Assembly: GCF_947495625.1 (NCBI RefSeq)
Contig: NZ_CANLZW010000003.1
Span: 1 to 64,000 of the forward strand
Direction: 5' to 3'
Length of the DNA: 64,000 nt
Source: an uncultured Cocleimonas sp.
GTDB lineage: Bacteria; Pseudomonadota; Gammaproteobacteria; Thiotrichales; Thiotrichaceae
The translations under genes and the position numbers were made by a program. Shown in pieces: positions 52,163 to 60,523 of this stretch. The notes below the pieces were generated by a model. It was given only the letters and a program-made list of their open reading frames with translations, did not search any database and was not told where the DNA came from. Every line of letters starts with the position of its first letter. Positions within the stretch are counted from its first letter, which is position 1.

Positions 52163-52200
52163 CCAATAAAAAAGCCTCTAATCGGAGGCTTTTTTATTGG
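52163..52200. terminator. Bidirectional terminator soeC / pabB fusion
   Basis: CCAATAAAAAAGCCTC / GAGGCTTTTTTATTGG, a 16-bp perfect stem between convergent genes. Confidence 0.9.
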
Positions 52201-52246
52201 GTGTTAGAAACGAGAATTAACGAGTAGTTTTAGCAGTGGGTATTTC

Positions 52247-54448
52247 TTAAAACCAGGAGTTGCTTCTATCAACCTCAACGCCTAATTCTCGTATACCCTC
52301 GATTCCGCTTTCGATAAAACATGCATCAATTCCCTCAGAGAGTAGGCGTTCTGTGACACTTTCACTAATACTTCTGCCGTGTACACAATAGACGACGACT
52401 TTTTGATCTTTGGGGATGGTATCGATCCATTTCTCTATTTTTAGAGGGTCCTTCCACTCAGAATTAGGCAAGGTGAATTCTGAGTCTTCGTAATCTCGTT
52501 GTAGGCGAACATCCAGAATAATGACATCATCTTTTTTAGATAGCGCAACGTACTCATCTAAATTAATTGAGTGTGCAGATTCTCCCAGGCCTTGTGTGAC
52601 TGGTTTATCTTTTTCCAGAATGACTCTAACTTCGCCTCTGACAGAGTTGGTGAGTATAATCTCTTCGCAGTGTTGTAACTGATCCAGGGTTAAGAATTTT
52701 TCGACGGCTTCTGTTTTTTGTTTAAAATCTTGACGTTCAATGCCATCTAAAATACCGGCTGAAAGTGGGGGGGTGTACCATTTACCCTGTCTTTTTACGA
52801 AGATATTGTGGCGGCAGGCTTCTGCTATTTCATTGTGTTCATTGAAGATAATCGCTTCGTAATGACCCTCTTTAATGGCTTTATCATATTCTTCGTTATA
52901 AATCTCACGGCGTGATGTTTTGTGGTATTGAAAGATTGATTTACTATTTATCTTGCGACTACTGATCATGATGGTTTTTATTTTTCCATCATCTTCAGGG
53001 AGCAATTCGTGGGTGAGTTCAATATCACCACTGTGAAAGGCAGTGAGTCTCACTTTGTATGATTTATTTTCGGATGACAATGTCGCTTTTAAATCAGAGA
53101 GCTTTTCCTGCATCGCGCGTTGTTTCAGCACAAAGCCAAAATAACTGGCTGAATAATTGAGTCGTTCAAGGTGTTTTCTAAGGTTTTTATAATCCTGTTT
53201 TTCTCCATCAAATTTCATGGTTTCGATGAGATAAAACTTATTATTAATACCGGTTAAAAAATTCGCTTTTAATAGGCACTCTTCGTATTCAGCTTGTGGG
53301 TTACTTTCATAAATAATGCCACTGCCAATACCCATTTCGCAGCGGTTATCTTTGCCGATATCTATGGTTCTAATGGGGACGTTGAAGTAGAAATCATCAT
53401 TAGGCAGCAGGTAACCAATCGCTCCTGTGTAAACGCCGCGTGGTTCGGCTTCTAATTCATTAATAATTTCCATGGTTCGAACTTTGGGTGCACCAGTAAT
53501 CGAGCCACAAGGGAACAGTCCATGGAGTAATTCTGATAAATGAATTTCCGGTTTTAGTTTGCCTTTAATGGTGGAGATCATCTGGTGGATTGTTTTAAAG
53601 GTTTGTATTTCAAACAGATTTTTTACGGTAACGCTTCCTGTTTCGCAGATTCGTCCGAAGTCGTTACGAATCAAATCAACGATCATCACATTCTCGGAGA
53701 GTGTTTTAGGATCGTCTTTCAAAAAATCCAGAATGAACTCATCTTCTTTGGTATTTCTACCGCGTTTCGCTGTGCCTTTCATGGGTTTGGCGTAAATCAT
53801 GCCATCTTTTTTCTTAACAAAAAGCTCGGGTGATAGGGAAACGATATTAGAATTAGGAAAGTTTAGAATAGCGCCAAATTCAACTGGCTGGCTTTTACGC
53901 AGTGCCTTGTAGAGCGAAATTGCATTACCCAATAAATCAAATTTGTATTTGATCGTATAGTTAATCTGGTAGGTGTCGCCGGCGATAATGTAACGTCTAA
54001 TTTTACGGATGGCTTCCAAGTAAGTGTCTTTGGCGACACTCATTGAAAAATTATGAGGACAAAGGTCAGCTTCCGGGTAGGTATTTATTTCGGCAAAGCT
54101 ATTGTCTAATTCTTCTCTACTAATGATTTCCAGTTTATTAAAAGCGACAAAGTAGAGTAGCGGTTGTGTCGGGTGATTGGGTAACCTTTTTTTAATGGGT
54201 TTATCGATAAAATGAAAGCCAGCTTCGTAAGACAGATAGCCGCAAAGGTACAACCCTTCGCTTTTCAGTGCTTCAATTTTCTCTATAGCACCTGGGAGTT
54301 CTTCTTCACTCCAGGCGATAATGAGTTCTTGAGCATCGGTAAACAGCAGGTTTTTAGAGTCTTTGTCATCAGACTTAGAATCTTCTAATAAGGCGTAAAT
54401 TTCATCGTCTTCTGAACCGCCGCATAGTATGTTTGATAGCTCTTCCAT
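52247..54448 (-). CDS. PabB-PabC fusion with C-terminal rhodanese domain
   Basis: 733 aa with three domains. Residues about 1-400: chorismate-binding aminodeoxychorismate synthase component I (PIRTIDIGKDNRCEMGIGSGI near its end). About 411-610: class IV aminotransferase fold, aminodeoxychorismate lyase, with PLP lysine in FQYHKTSRREIY and WYTPPLSAGILDGIER. About 630-733: rhodanese domain with Cys688 in VVYCVHGRSIS. PabB and PabC make p-aminobenzoate for folate; the PabB-PabC fusion is known, but the rhodanese addition is unfamiliar to me. The codons for TPPLSAG resemble the G6 repeat core. No pabA is adjacent. Confidence 0.85.
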   Translation of the reverse strand: MEELSNILCGGSEDDEIYALLEDSKSDDKDSKNLLFTDAQELIIAWSEEELPGAIEKIEALKSEGLYLCGYLSYEAGFHFIDKPIKKRLPNHPTQPLLYFVAFNKLEIISREELDNSFAEINTYPEADLCPHNFSMSVAKDTYLEAIRKIRRYIIAGDTYQINYTIKYKFDLLGNAISLYKALRKSQPVEFGAILNFPNSNIVSLSPELFVKKKDGMIYAKPMKGTAKRGRNTKEDEFILDFLKDDPKTLSENVMIVDLIRNDFGRICETGSVTVKNLFEIQTFKTIHQMISTIKGKLKPEIHLSELLHGLFPCGSITGAPKVRTMEIINELEAEPRGVYTGAIGYLLPNDDFYFNVPIRTIDIGKDNRCEMGIGSGIIYESNPQAEYEECLLKANFLTGINNKFYLIETMKFDGEKQDYKNLRKHLERLNYSASYFGFVLKQRAMQEKLSDLKATLSSENKSYKVRLTAFHSGDIELTHELLPEDDGKIKTIMISSRKINSKSIFQYHKTSRREIYNEEYDKAIKEGHYEAIIFNEHNEIAEACRHNIFVKRQGKWYTPPLSAGILDGIERQDFKQKTEAVEKFLTLDQLQHCEEIILTNSVRGEVRVILEKDKPVTQGLGESAHSINLDEYVALSKKDDVIILDVRLQRDYEDSEFTLPNSEWKDPLKIEKWIDTIPKDQKVVVYCVHGRSISESVTERLLSEGIDACFIESGIEGIRELGVEVDRSNSWF

Positions 54449-54496
54449 GAGCGCATTGTATCAATAAAGCACAACGTTGTAGTAAAAGAAGCGACC

Positions 54497-56908
54497 TTAT
54501 TGTGGATACTGAAACGCTTTCTTATCCATCGGCGAATCATCATCTGTTTTGGCAAAGCGTTGATTTTTATCTTGTAAAATCAGCTGACCAAATACGCGTG
54601 GGTTTTTCCATGCCTGATCGATAGTGGCGTTCCATGAGATTTTTGCATCGCGTGCATCACCATTGTCATCGTCATTGATTTGAATATCAAAACCGATAGC
54701 GTGCTCAGCACTTGGTTGTATATTTAATGTGCTCCACGGGATAGCCGCCTCTAGTTGGTAACCGGTTGGTAATTGTCTAGTGGTGTATTTAATATCTTTT
54801 AGTCTATCCAGAGGTGTTGTGCTACCCGCTGTGATTTCAGACTTGCCTAAACTAAAGCTTAAGTGGAAATCATTGAACTGGTCATAGGTTTCGCCACGGC
54901 TGGCATCAGCATCGATATAGATTTCGATGGAATCATCAGCCCACGATTCTTTAGAATCACTCACATGCACTTCGTCAATGATGCCAACCCAAACGTAGAG
55001 ATTATTATCATCCCAGTTTGCGCGCCATCTTGCGGTTAAATCACGAGGGTTCTCGATGGTGCCTTGAATAACCGTACCAATGAATTCCGCTTTCGCCTGA
55101 TGCAGCGTGCGTTGTCCCGGTGGTTGTTTTTGTATTGCTACGTATTTAGCTGAGCTCTCGTCCTGTTTTCCAGACACTAAATGCTTTGCAATAATCGTTG
55201 GTTTTTGATGACGAACAATTTTTCCGCCACGACAGCTTTCCCACCAGCATGGATTACCATGACTAAAGCCCAGTAATGATCTGTACTTTGGTGCTTGCGC
55301 GGGTGTTTCTGCGATGTGCTCTTTGATTCCCCAGCTACCGTGCCATGTTGAAGGACGAGGAGCGGAAAACGGAATAAACAGTTTTCCACCGAGTTTTTTC
55401 CAGCCTGCAAGGAGCTGGTAGTAGGCTGCACCCATGCGTTTATCTTTATTTGCTTTATATAGGTGCGGAGTTGCGCCCTGAGTCATTGAATGTGTTTTAT
55501 GGTGCACAAGGTGCTGGCCGCCTTCATAAGCGATTAAGTCGACGCCAAAGCCTTTGGTAACCTGCATTTGTTTTTTCACAAAATCAAGCGTGTTGCGAAT
55601 AGAGTAGCGATTGTCCCGCGCATTTAATGCCGTAAAGACATCGTTCACACTTTTGATACCTGCCATTTTGTCCTGTGGAAAATGGAAGTAAGGCGCTACT
55701 GCAATAGCATCGACGTGTTTATAGGCATTCTGAAAGCCCAATAAAGTTTCGGTAAGCTTGGTATTGGTTGTCATACCACCCATTACGCGCACCAATCTAT
55801 CGGTCCCACCAAAAACGCGTTCCCACATTTTGAAAATGTTAACGCTTTGCATTGAGTAGTACTTAGAACCCGCGATATTACGATCTTTATCCAGTTTGAG
55901 TTTATAACCCGTTTGCTTCATATGTTCAGCTTGTGGCACGAAGATGTTGTTCCAGGCTTCGTTGGTGTATTCAAGATACACCCTAAGATTTGGTTTGAGT
56001 TGTTGCTTTACTGTTTGTGCAAAACGATTAATAAAGACGTTATCTGCGTTGTGCGGAATATTAAACCAGGGATCAACATCAAGTATATTGGCCAGCTGAA
56101 TCATCACTTCTATCGGTACGCCGCGCACACCTTCTTTACCACCCCAGGTTGCTTTTTGTAGCGTTGGACGGTCATTCCATGAGCGGATATTGTTACGCGT
56201 AACGCCTGACATATTCATGAAACGCACAACTTTAAAGTCTTTCATGAAATTCAAAAAGTCTGGGTTAAACATCACCTGATTATGATTGTCAGCAAATGAT
56301 TGATAGCTATTGTTGGCACATTGTCTCGCTGTAGTGACACGTTTGAACGGGTCATTTCTACAGATTCCGCCTGGCATCATAATGCGAATATTGCGGATAT
56401 AGTTTTTAGGGTTACTTTCTTTGATAAACATGGTCGCAGTAGCCGTAGGATACATCTCATTTGGCTGTTTCATTGGAACCAGTTTAATAATATCTTTACC
56501 CGGAGAGCGTTTTACAACTTTGGCGCTAGCACCATAATTGATTTTACCTTCGCCTTGATAGAGAACGGTATATTCGCCTTTGGGTAATGCTTCGATAGGA
56601 ATATGGCTGAGGAAACGTGTGCCAGCTTGTCCGCCATTGAGGTTTTTTGGCCAACCATCTTTATCGAAAGAGACATTGCCTTTGGTAAACCAGGGACGAG
56701 CTTCATTAAATGGAAGTGCCAAACGGAAAATATCTGCGAACGGCAAACTGGCATCTACTTCGAGTGCCTCATTGGTATTCATTCCAAGTGGGGAATTTTG
56801 ATTAAACGGAGATGCTTGAGCATCGTTACTTATGCCACTACTCAATAACAATGCCATTAAACTGCTCGCAAGCACTTGCAAGATTGTTACTTGTTGGAAT
56901 TTTTTCAT
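54497..56908 (-). CDS. Exported clan GH-A-like glycoside hydrolase with CBM9-type module
   Basis: 803 aa. Signal peptide (residues about 1-32, cleavage near AQA). A large barrel domain follows with two likely catalytic glutamates: E317 in YLEYTNEAWN and E462 in LIAYEGGQH, spaced and placed as in clan GH-A enzymes. The C-terminal about 200 residues (TARWRANWDDNNLYVWVGIID, DDSIEIYIDAD, YQLEAAIPWSTL) match a CBM9-like carbohydrate-binding module. It may cut or bind extracellular polysaccharide, perhaps the cell's own sheath or matrix. Substrate unknown, and no polysaccharide locus is adjacent. Confidence 0.72.
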   Translation of the reverse strand: MKKFQQVTILQVLASSLMALLLSSGISNDAQASPFNQNSPLGMNTNEALEVDASLPFADIFRLALPFNEARPWFTKGNVSFDKDGWPKNLNGGQAGTRFLSHIPIEALPKGEYTVLYQGEGKINYGASAKVVKRSPGKDIIKLVPMKQPNEMYPTATATMFIKESNPKNYIRNIRIMMPGGICRNDPFKRVTTARQCANNSYQSFADNHNQVMFNPDFLNFMKDFKVVRFMNMSGVTRNNIRSWNDRPTLQKATWGGKEGVRGVPIEVMIQLANILDVDPWFNIPHNADNVFINRFAQTVKQQLKPNLRVYLEYTNEAWNNIFVPQAEHMKQTGYKLKLDKDRNIAGSKYYSMQSVNIFKMWERVFGGTDRLVRVMGGMTTNTKLTETLLGFQNAYKHVDAIAVAPYFHFPQDKMAGIKSVNDVFTALNARDNRYSIRNTLDFVKKQMQVTKGFGVDLIAYEGGQHLVHHKTHSMTQGATPHLYKANKDKRMGAAYYQLLAGWKKLGGKLFIPFSAPRPSTWHGSWGIKEHIAETPAQAPKYRSLLGFSHGNPCWWESCRGGKIVRHQKPTIIAKHLVSGKQDESSAKYVAIQKQPPGQRTLHQAKAEFIGTVIQGTIENPRDLTARWRANWDDNNLYVWVGIIDEVHVSDSKESWADDSIEIYIDADASRGETYDQFNDFHLSFSLGKSEITAGSTTPLDRLKDIKYTTRQLPTGYQLEAAIPWSTLNIQPSAEHAIGFDIQINDDDNGDARDAKISWNATIDQAWKNPRVFGQLILQDKNQRFAKTDDDSPMDKKAFQYPQ

Positions 56909-57049
56909 GATTATTCTTAATTCAGCCGCTGTATTAATATGACAAATCCAACATCAATTGGTTCTATCAATAGCGAATGAAGTAATTAAGCCCCTGTTTT
57001 TTCTAATTATTATTAACCGCCTACCTATTTGTTTCTTTAGCATAGCCCG

Positions 57050-57077
57050 AAAAAGACGTCAAAAGTAGGGGGGTGTA
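57050..57077 (+). repeat. G6 repeat, short form (copy 22)
   Basis: A5 tract, GACGTC, then AAAAGTAGGGGGGTGTA. Lies 3' of pdxH and 5' of the hydrolase gene. Confidence 0.85.
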
Positions 57078-57168
57078 TTATTTATATTTATCTTAACATA
57101 TTAGGGGCTGTTTTTCGATTTCGGTTCACTAATTCCGATAAAGTGTAGAAACCTTAATGTTATATTTA

Positions 57169-57813
57169 TCAAGGTTGTAGGCGTTCGATTTTCCACTCGT
57201 TTAACGCTGTATTTTCCCGGGTATATTCAAAGCGATCGTGCAAACGGCTTTCGCCTCCTTGCCAGAACTCTATCGTTTCAGGGATGACACGGTAACCCCC
57301 CCAAAAATCCGGGAGTGGAATTTCACCATGAGTAAACTTATCTTTGATTTTTTTCAGTTGTCCATCGAGAATTTCACGTGAACTGATAGGGGAGCTCTGC
57401 GCAGATGCCCACGCTCCTAACTGGCTGCCGCGAGGTCGAGAGAGAAAGTATTTGAGTGATTCTGTGGTCGGTATCTTTTCTGCACGACCATTAATTTCTA
57501 CTTGTCTTTCTAGCATTGTCCACGGGAATAGCAGTGAAACATTTGCATTCTCCTGGATCTCTCTGGATTTTTGACTGGAGTAATTTGTAAAGAAGACGAA
57601 ACCTTTCTCGTCGAATATCTTCAGTAATACGGTTCGTTGCGAAGGTTTGCCTGCAGCAGATACAGTGGCTATGGTCATGGCGCTTGGGTCTGATAACTCA
57701 GCATCACTGGCCTGGATAAACCACTTTTCAAACTGTTTAAAGGGAGACTCGCTTAAGTCTTGTCTTTTTAAGCCGCCTTTAGTGTATTCGCGGCGGTAAT
57801 CACCGATATCCAT
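57169..57813 (-). CDS. pdxH: Pyridoxamine 5'-phosphate oxidase
   Basis: 214 aa, normal length. FMN-binding split barrel with [57 protein letters not shown] and the C-terminal [20 protein letters not shown]-type block ending LHDRFEYTR. It oxidises pyridoxamine or pyridoxine phosphate to PLP. AGGAAGG before the ATG supports the start. Monocistronic on the minus strand, upstream of uup. Confidence 0.95.
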   Translation of the reverse strand: MDIGDYRREYTKGGLKRQDLSESPFKQFEKWFIQASDAELSDPSAMTIATVSAAGKPSQRTVLLKIFDEKGFVFFTNYSSQKSREIQENANVSLLFPWTMLERQVEINGRAEKIPTTESLKYFLSRPRGSQLGAWASAQSSPISSREILDGQLKKIKDKFTHGEIPLPDFWGGYRVIPETIEFWQGGESRLHDRFEYTRENTALNEWKIERLQP

Positions 57814-57860
57814 GTTGTTTTAACCTTCCTGTTAACTTAGGTTTTTAACTACTAAAATCG

Positions 57861-59768
57861 CTAGGCTTCTAGTTCTTCCCAGCGATCGTATTTCTCTTTA
57901 AGTATAGTCTGAGACTGCTGTAATTCGTCAGTAATTGCGGAGACTTTTTTATGTTCTTGAGAAAAGAAATCCGGCTCACTCATCAGGACTTCTAATTCTG
58001 CGATACGATCTTCTAACTTTTCAATTTCAAGGGGCAGGTTTTTAAGTTCATGCTGCTCATTAAAGCTAAGCTTTTTAGTTTCACTGGCCTCAGATTGTGT
58101 CTCTTTAGTAGGTGCTTCAACGGGTGTTTCTTTCTTTTTCGCTGATTTTTGTGCTTTAGTAGGTGCTTTTACTGCAGGTTTTTGACGCAACCAATCATCG
58201 TAACTGCCGACGTACTCGCTGATTTGACCTTCGCCTTCAAACACATAACAACTAGTCACAAGGTTGTTAATAAACGCACGATCATGACTGACGATAAGCA
58301 CTGTGCCAGTATAGTTTAGTAAGAGTTCTTCCAGTAATTCGAGTGTATCAACATCCAGGTCATTGGTAGGCTCATCGAGTACTAATACATTGGCTGGTTT
58401 GATGAAAAGTTTCGCCAGTAATAGTCTGTTTCGCTCACCACCTGAAAGTGCGTTCACGGGTGAGTTGGCACGTTCTGGCGAAAACAAGAAATCCTGTAGA
58501 TAGCTGATAACGTGTTTTTCATTTCCATTAATGATGACTTTATCGGCGCCACGATCAAGGTTGTCTTTTACTGAGCGATTCTCATCAAGCTGGCTTCGAA
58601 GTTGATCGAAGTAGGCTACTTGAAGGTTTGTCCCTTCGATAAGTTTTCCAGAATCGGGTTTTAATTCACCCAATAACACTTTAAGTAAGGTTGTCTTGCC
58701 CACACCGTTTGGACCGATTAAGCCAATTTTGTCGCCACGCTGAACCAATGCAGAAAAGTCATCAATCAACACACGTCCATTCGGTAGGGTGTAATTAATA
58801 TGTTCAACTTCAACTACACGCTTACCTGTTTTCTGTCCCGCATCGACTTGGATATTGACTTGTCCTTGCTGTTCTCTGCGCTCACTGCGTTCGTTACGCA
58901 TTTTTTCTAATGAACGCACACGTCCTTCGTTTCTGGTACGTCGGGCTTTGATTCCCTGACGAATCCAGACTTCTTCCTGTGCCAGTTTCTTATCGAAACG
59001 CGCATTTTCTAATTCTTCAGCGTGTAAAGTTTCTTCTTTGCGACGTAAGAAGTTTTCATAATCACCCGGCCAGCTTGTTGCTTGACCACGGTCGATTTCA
59101 ATAATATGTGTCGCTAAGCGTCGCAAGAAAGAGCGATCATGGGTGATGAAAACTAATGAACCATTAAAGCTGAGTAGGAATTCTTCCAGCCAGATAATCG
59201 CCTCAATATCCAGATGGTTGGTCGGCTCATCAAGGAGTAATACATCTGGCTCCTGAACTAACGCGCGTGCGAGTAATACGCGACGTTTGATACCACCAGA
59301 TAATTGGCCAAAATCAACATCCGCATTTAACTCTAGTTTGGAAATAACGGTATCGATGGTATTTTGGAAATGCCAGCCATTGCAGGATTCTAATTTATGC
59401 TGGATGCGCTCAAAACGTTTCATCCAGTCTTCAGAGCCGATATCGTCCTCTTCATTCATCGCATGAAAAGCACTTAATAGTTCGCCCGTTTCAGCGAGCC
59501 CTGATGCGACGACTTCATAAACACTGCCGCTCATATCCTGAGGGACTTCTTGCTCTAACTGAGCAATGACAGCGCCTTTCTCAACGATGATTTCGCCCGA
59601 ATCTGCTTTTATTTCGCGATTCAGAACTTTCATTAAGGTTGACTTGCCTGCGCCGTTTCGGCCAATCAAACAAATGCGTTCACCAGCATCGATCGTTAAG
59701 CTTAGTTGATCAAGCAGGGCAGGGCCGCCGAAGCTGACTTGGATATTTTTAAGTTGGATCAATGACAT
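57861..59768 (-). CDS. uup: ABC-F ATPase Uup
   Basis: 635 aa with two ABC domains: GRNGAGKST with LSGGIKRRVLLARAL, then GPNGVGKTT with LSGGERNRLLLAKLF, joined by a basic linker (RRTRNEGRVRSLEKMRNERSERR-like). The C-terminal about 80 residues form a coiled coil (PLEIEKLEDRIAELEVLM), the Uup-specific DNA/RNA-binding domain, after a K/P/A-rich stretch. ABC-F proteins act in the cytoplasm on ribosomes or branched DNA; Uup affects transposon excision and ribosome function. No membrane partner, as expected. Confidence 0.92.
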   Translation of the reverse strand: MSLIQLKNIQVSFGGPALLDQLSLTIDAGERICLIGRNGAGKSTLMKVLNREIKADSGEIIVEKGAVIAQLEQEVPQDMSGSVYEVVASGLAETGELLSAFHAMNEEDDIGSEDWMKRFERIQHKLESCNGWHFQNTIDTVISKLELNADVDFGQLSGGIKRRVLLARALVQEPDVLLLDEPTNHLDIEAIIWLEEFLLSFNGSLVFITHDRSFLRRLATHIIEIDRGQATSWPGDYENFLRRKEETLHAEELENARFDKKLAQEEVWIRQGIKARRTRNEGRVRSLEKMRNERSERREQQGQVNIQVDAGQKTGKRVVEVEHINYTLPNGRVLIDDFSALVQRGDKIGLIGPNGVGKTTLLKVLLGELKPDSGKLIEGTNLQVAYFDQLRSQLDENRSVKDNLDRGADKVIINGNEKHVISYLQDFLFSPERANSPVNALSGGERNRLLLAKLFIKPANVLVLDEPTNDLDVDTLELLEELLLNYTGTVLIVSHDRAFINNLVTSCYVFEGEGQISEYVGSYDDWLRQKPAVKAPTKAQKSAKKKETPVEAPTKETQSEASETKKLSFNEQHELKNLPLEIEKLEDRIAELEVLMSEPDFFSQEHKKVSAITDELQQSQTILKEKYDRWEELEA

Positions 59769-59893
59769 TTTGAATTAGGCTTCTTGGGTAGTTATTCTTG
59801 AAAACGCTGGTTTTTAAAGGTAGTTGTTTAAAGCTAGGTTGAAAGTTACTTATCAATAAGAACATTGTTAATAAAAACAAGCTTGATAAAAAC

Positions 59894-60442
59894 TTAGGCT
59901 CTTATAATTTCGCCGCTGATACTATCACGTATCTCGGTTGGAGTGAGTAAATCTCCTGTTTCACCGTCAAGTATTGCATCAATTTTATTGTGAAAAACTG
60001 AATCTACCCCAGCGCTACTTCGAGCAGGTTCCTGACCGCTGAGGTTTGCGCTGGTTGAGACCAGTGCGGAATCAAGCGTTGAACATAGCTCTTGAATGAT
60101 TGCCAATTTGCTAATTCTAACCGCAAGTGAGTTGAAATTACCCGTGAGCCATTTTGGCGCAGTATCTCTTGCAGGATAAATGTAAGTGGTCTGACTTGGT
60201 TGAATGAATGCTAATTGGTCTTGGTTGAGGGGCTTCAAATACTTTTCAACTTGTGAGAAATCCGAAGCAATAAGAATAAGTCCTTTGCCGACAGAGCGTT
60301 GCTTTAATTCAAGAATCTGGTTTACGGCTTGTTCGTTATCTGGATCACAACCTAGTCCATAAACCGCTTCCGTCGGATAAGCGAATACTCCGCCGTTGCG
60401 AAAAATATTGATTAATTCTTGTGGTTTCTGGGTAATTAACAT
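59894..60442 (-). CDS. tsaC: Threonylcarbamoyl-AMP synthase
   Basis: 182 aa from ATG 60442 (a TTG lies two codons upstream). YrdC/Sua5 domain with GGVFAYPTEAVYGLGCDPDN, LKQRSVGKGLILI, and VSTSANLSGQEPA. It makes threonylcarbamoyl-AMP for the t6A modification of ANN-decoding tRNAs. The short form without a C-terminal Sua5 domain is the usual gammaproteobacterial one. A very stable hairpin made of two opposed G6 copies ends 20 nt upstream of its ATG. Confidence 0.93.
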   Translation of the reverse strand: MLITQKPQELINIFRNGGVFAYPTEAVYGLGCDPDNEQAVNQILELKQRSVGKGLILIASDFSQVEKYLKPLNQDQLAFIQPSQTTYIYPARDTAPKWLTGNFNSLAVRISKLAIIQELCSTLDSALVSTSANLSGQEPARSSAGVDSVFHNKIDAILDGETGDLLTPTEIRDSISGEIIRA

Positions 60443-60460
60443 GTGCAATCTTTAGAAAAT

Positions 60461-60489
60461 GCACCCCCCCACTTATAGCCTGTTTTTTT
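60461..60489 (-). repeat. G6 repeat, short form with G7 (copy 23a)
   Basis: On the minus strand A7 tract, CAGGCTAT, then AAGTGGGGGGGTGCA. Faces copy 23b. Confidence 0.85.
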
Positions 60490-60492
60490 ATG

Positions 60493-60520
60493 AAAAAGAG
60501 CTTATAAGTGGGGGGGTGTG
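60493..60520 (+). repeat. G6 repeat, short form with G7 (copy 23b)
   Basis: A5 tract, GAGCTTAT, then AAGTGGGGGGGTGTG. With copy 23a it forms a perfect 16-bp palindrome, CACCCCCCCACTTATA / TATAAGTGGGGGGGTG, spanning 60462-60518. Lies 4 nt beyond the topA stop. Confidence 0.9.
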
Positions 60521-60523
60521 TTA

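Noticed and set aside
57296-57302. C7 run on + within pdxH
   Set aside because: Encodes the conserved WGGYRV motif; flanks do not match the repeat.
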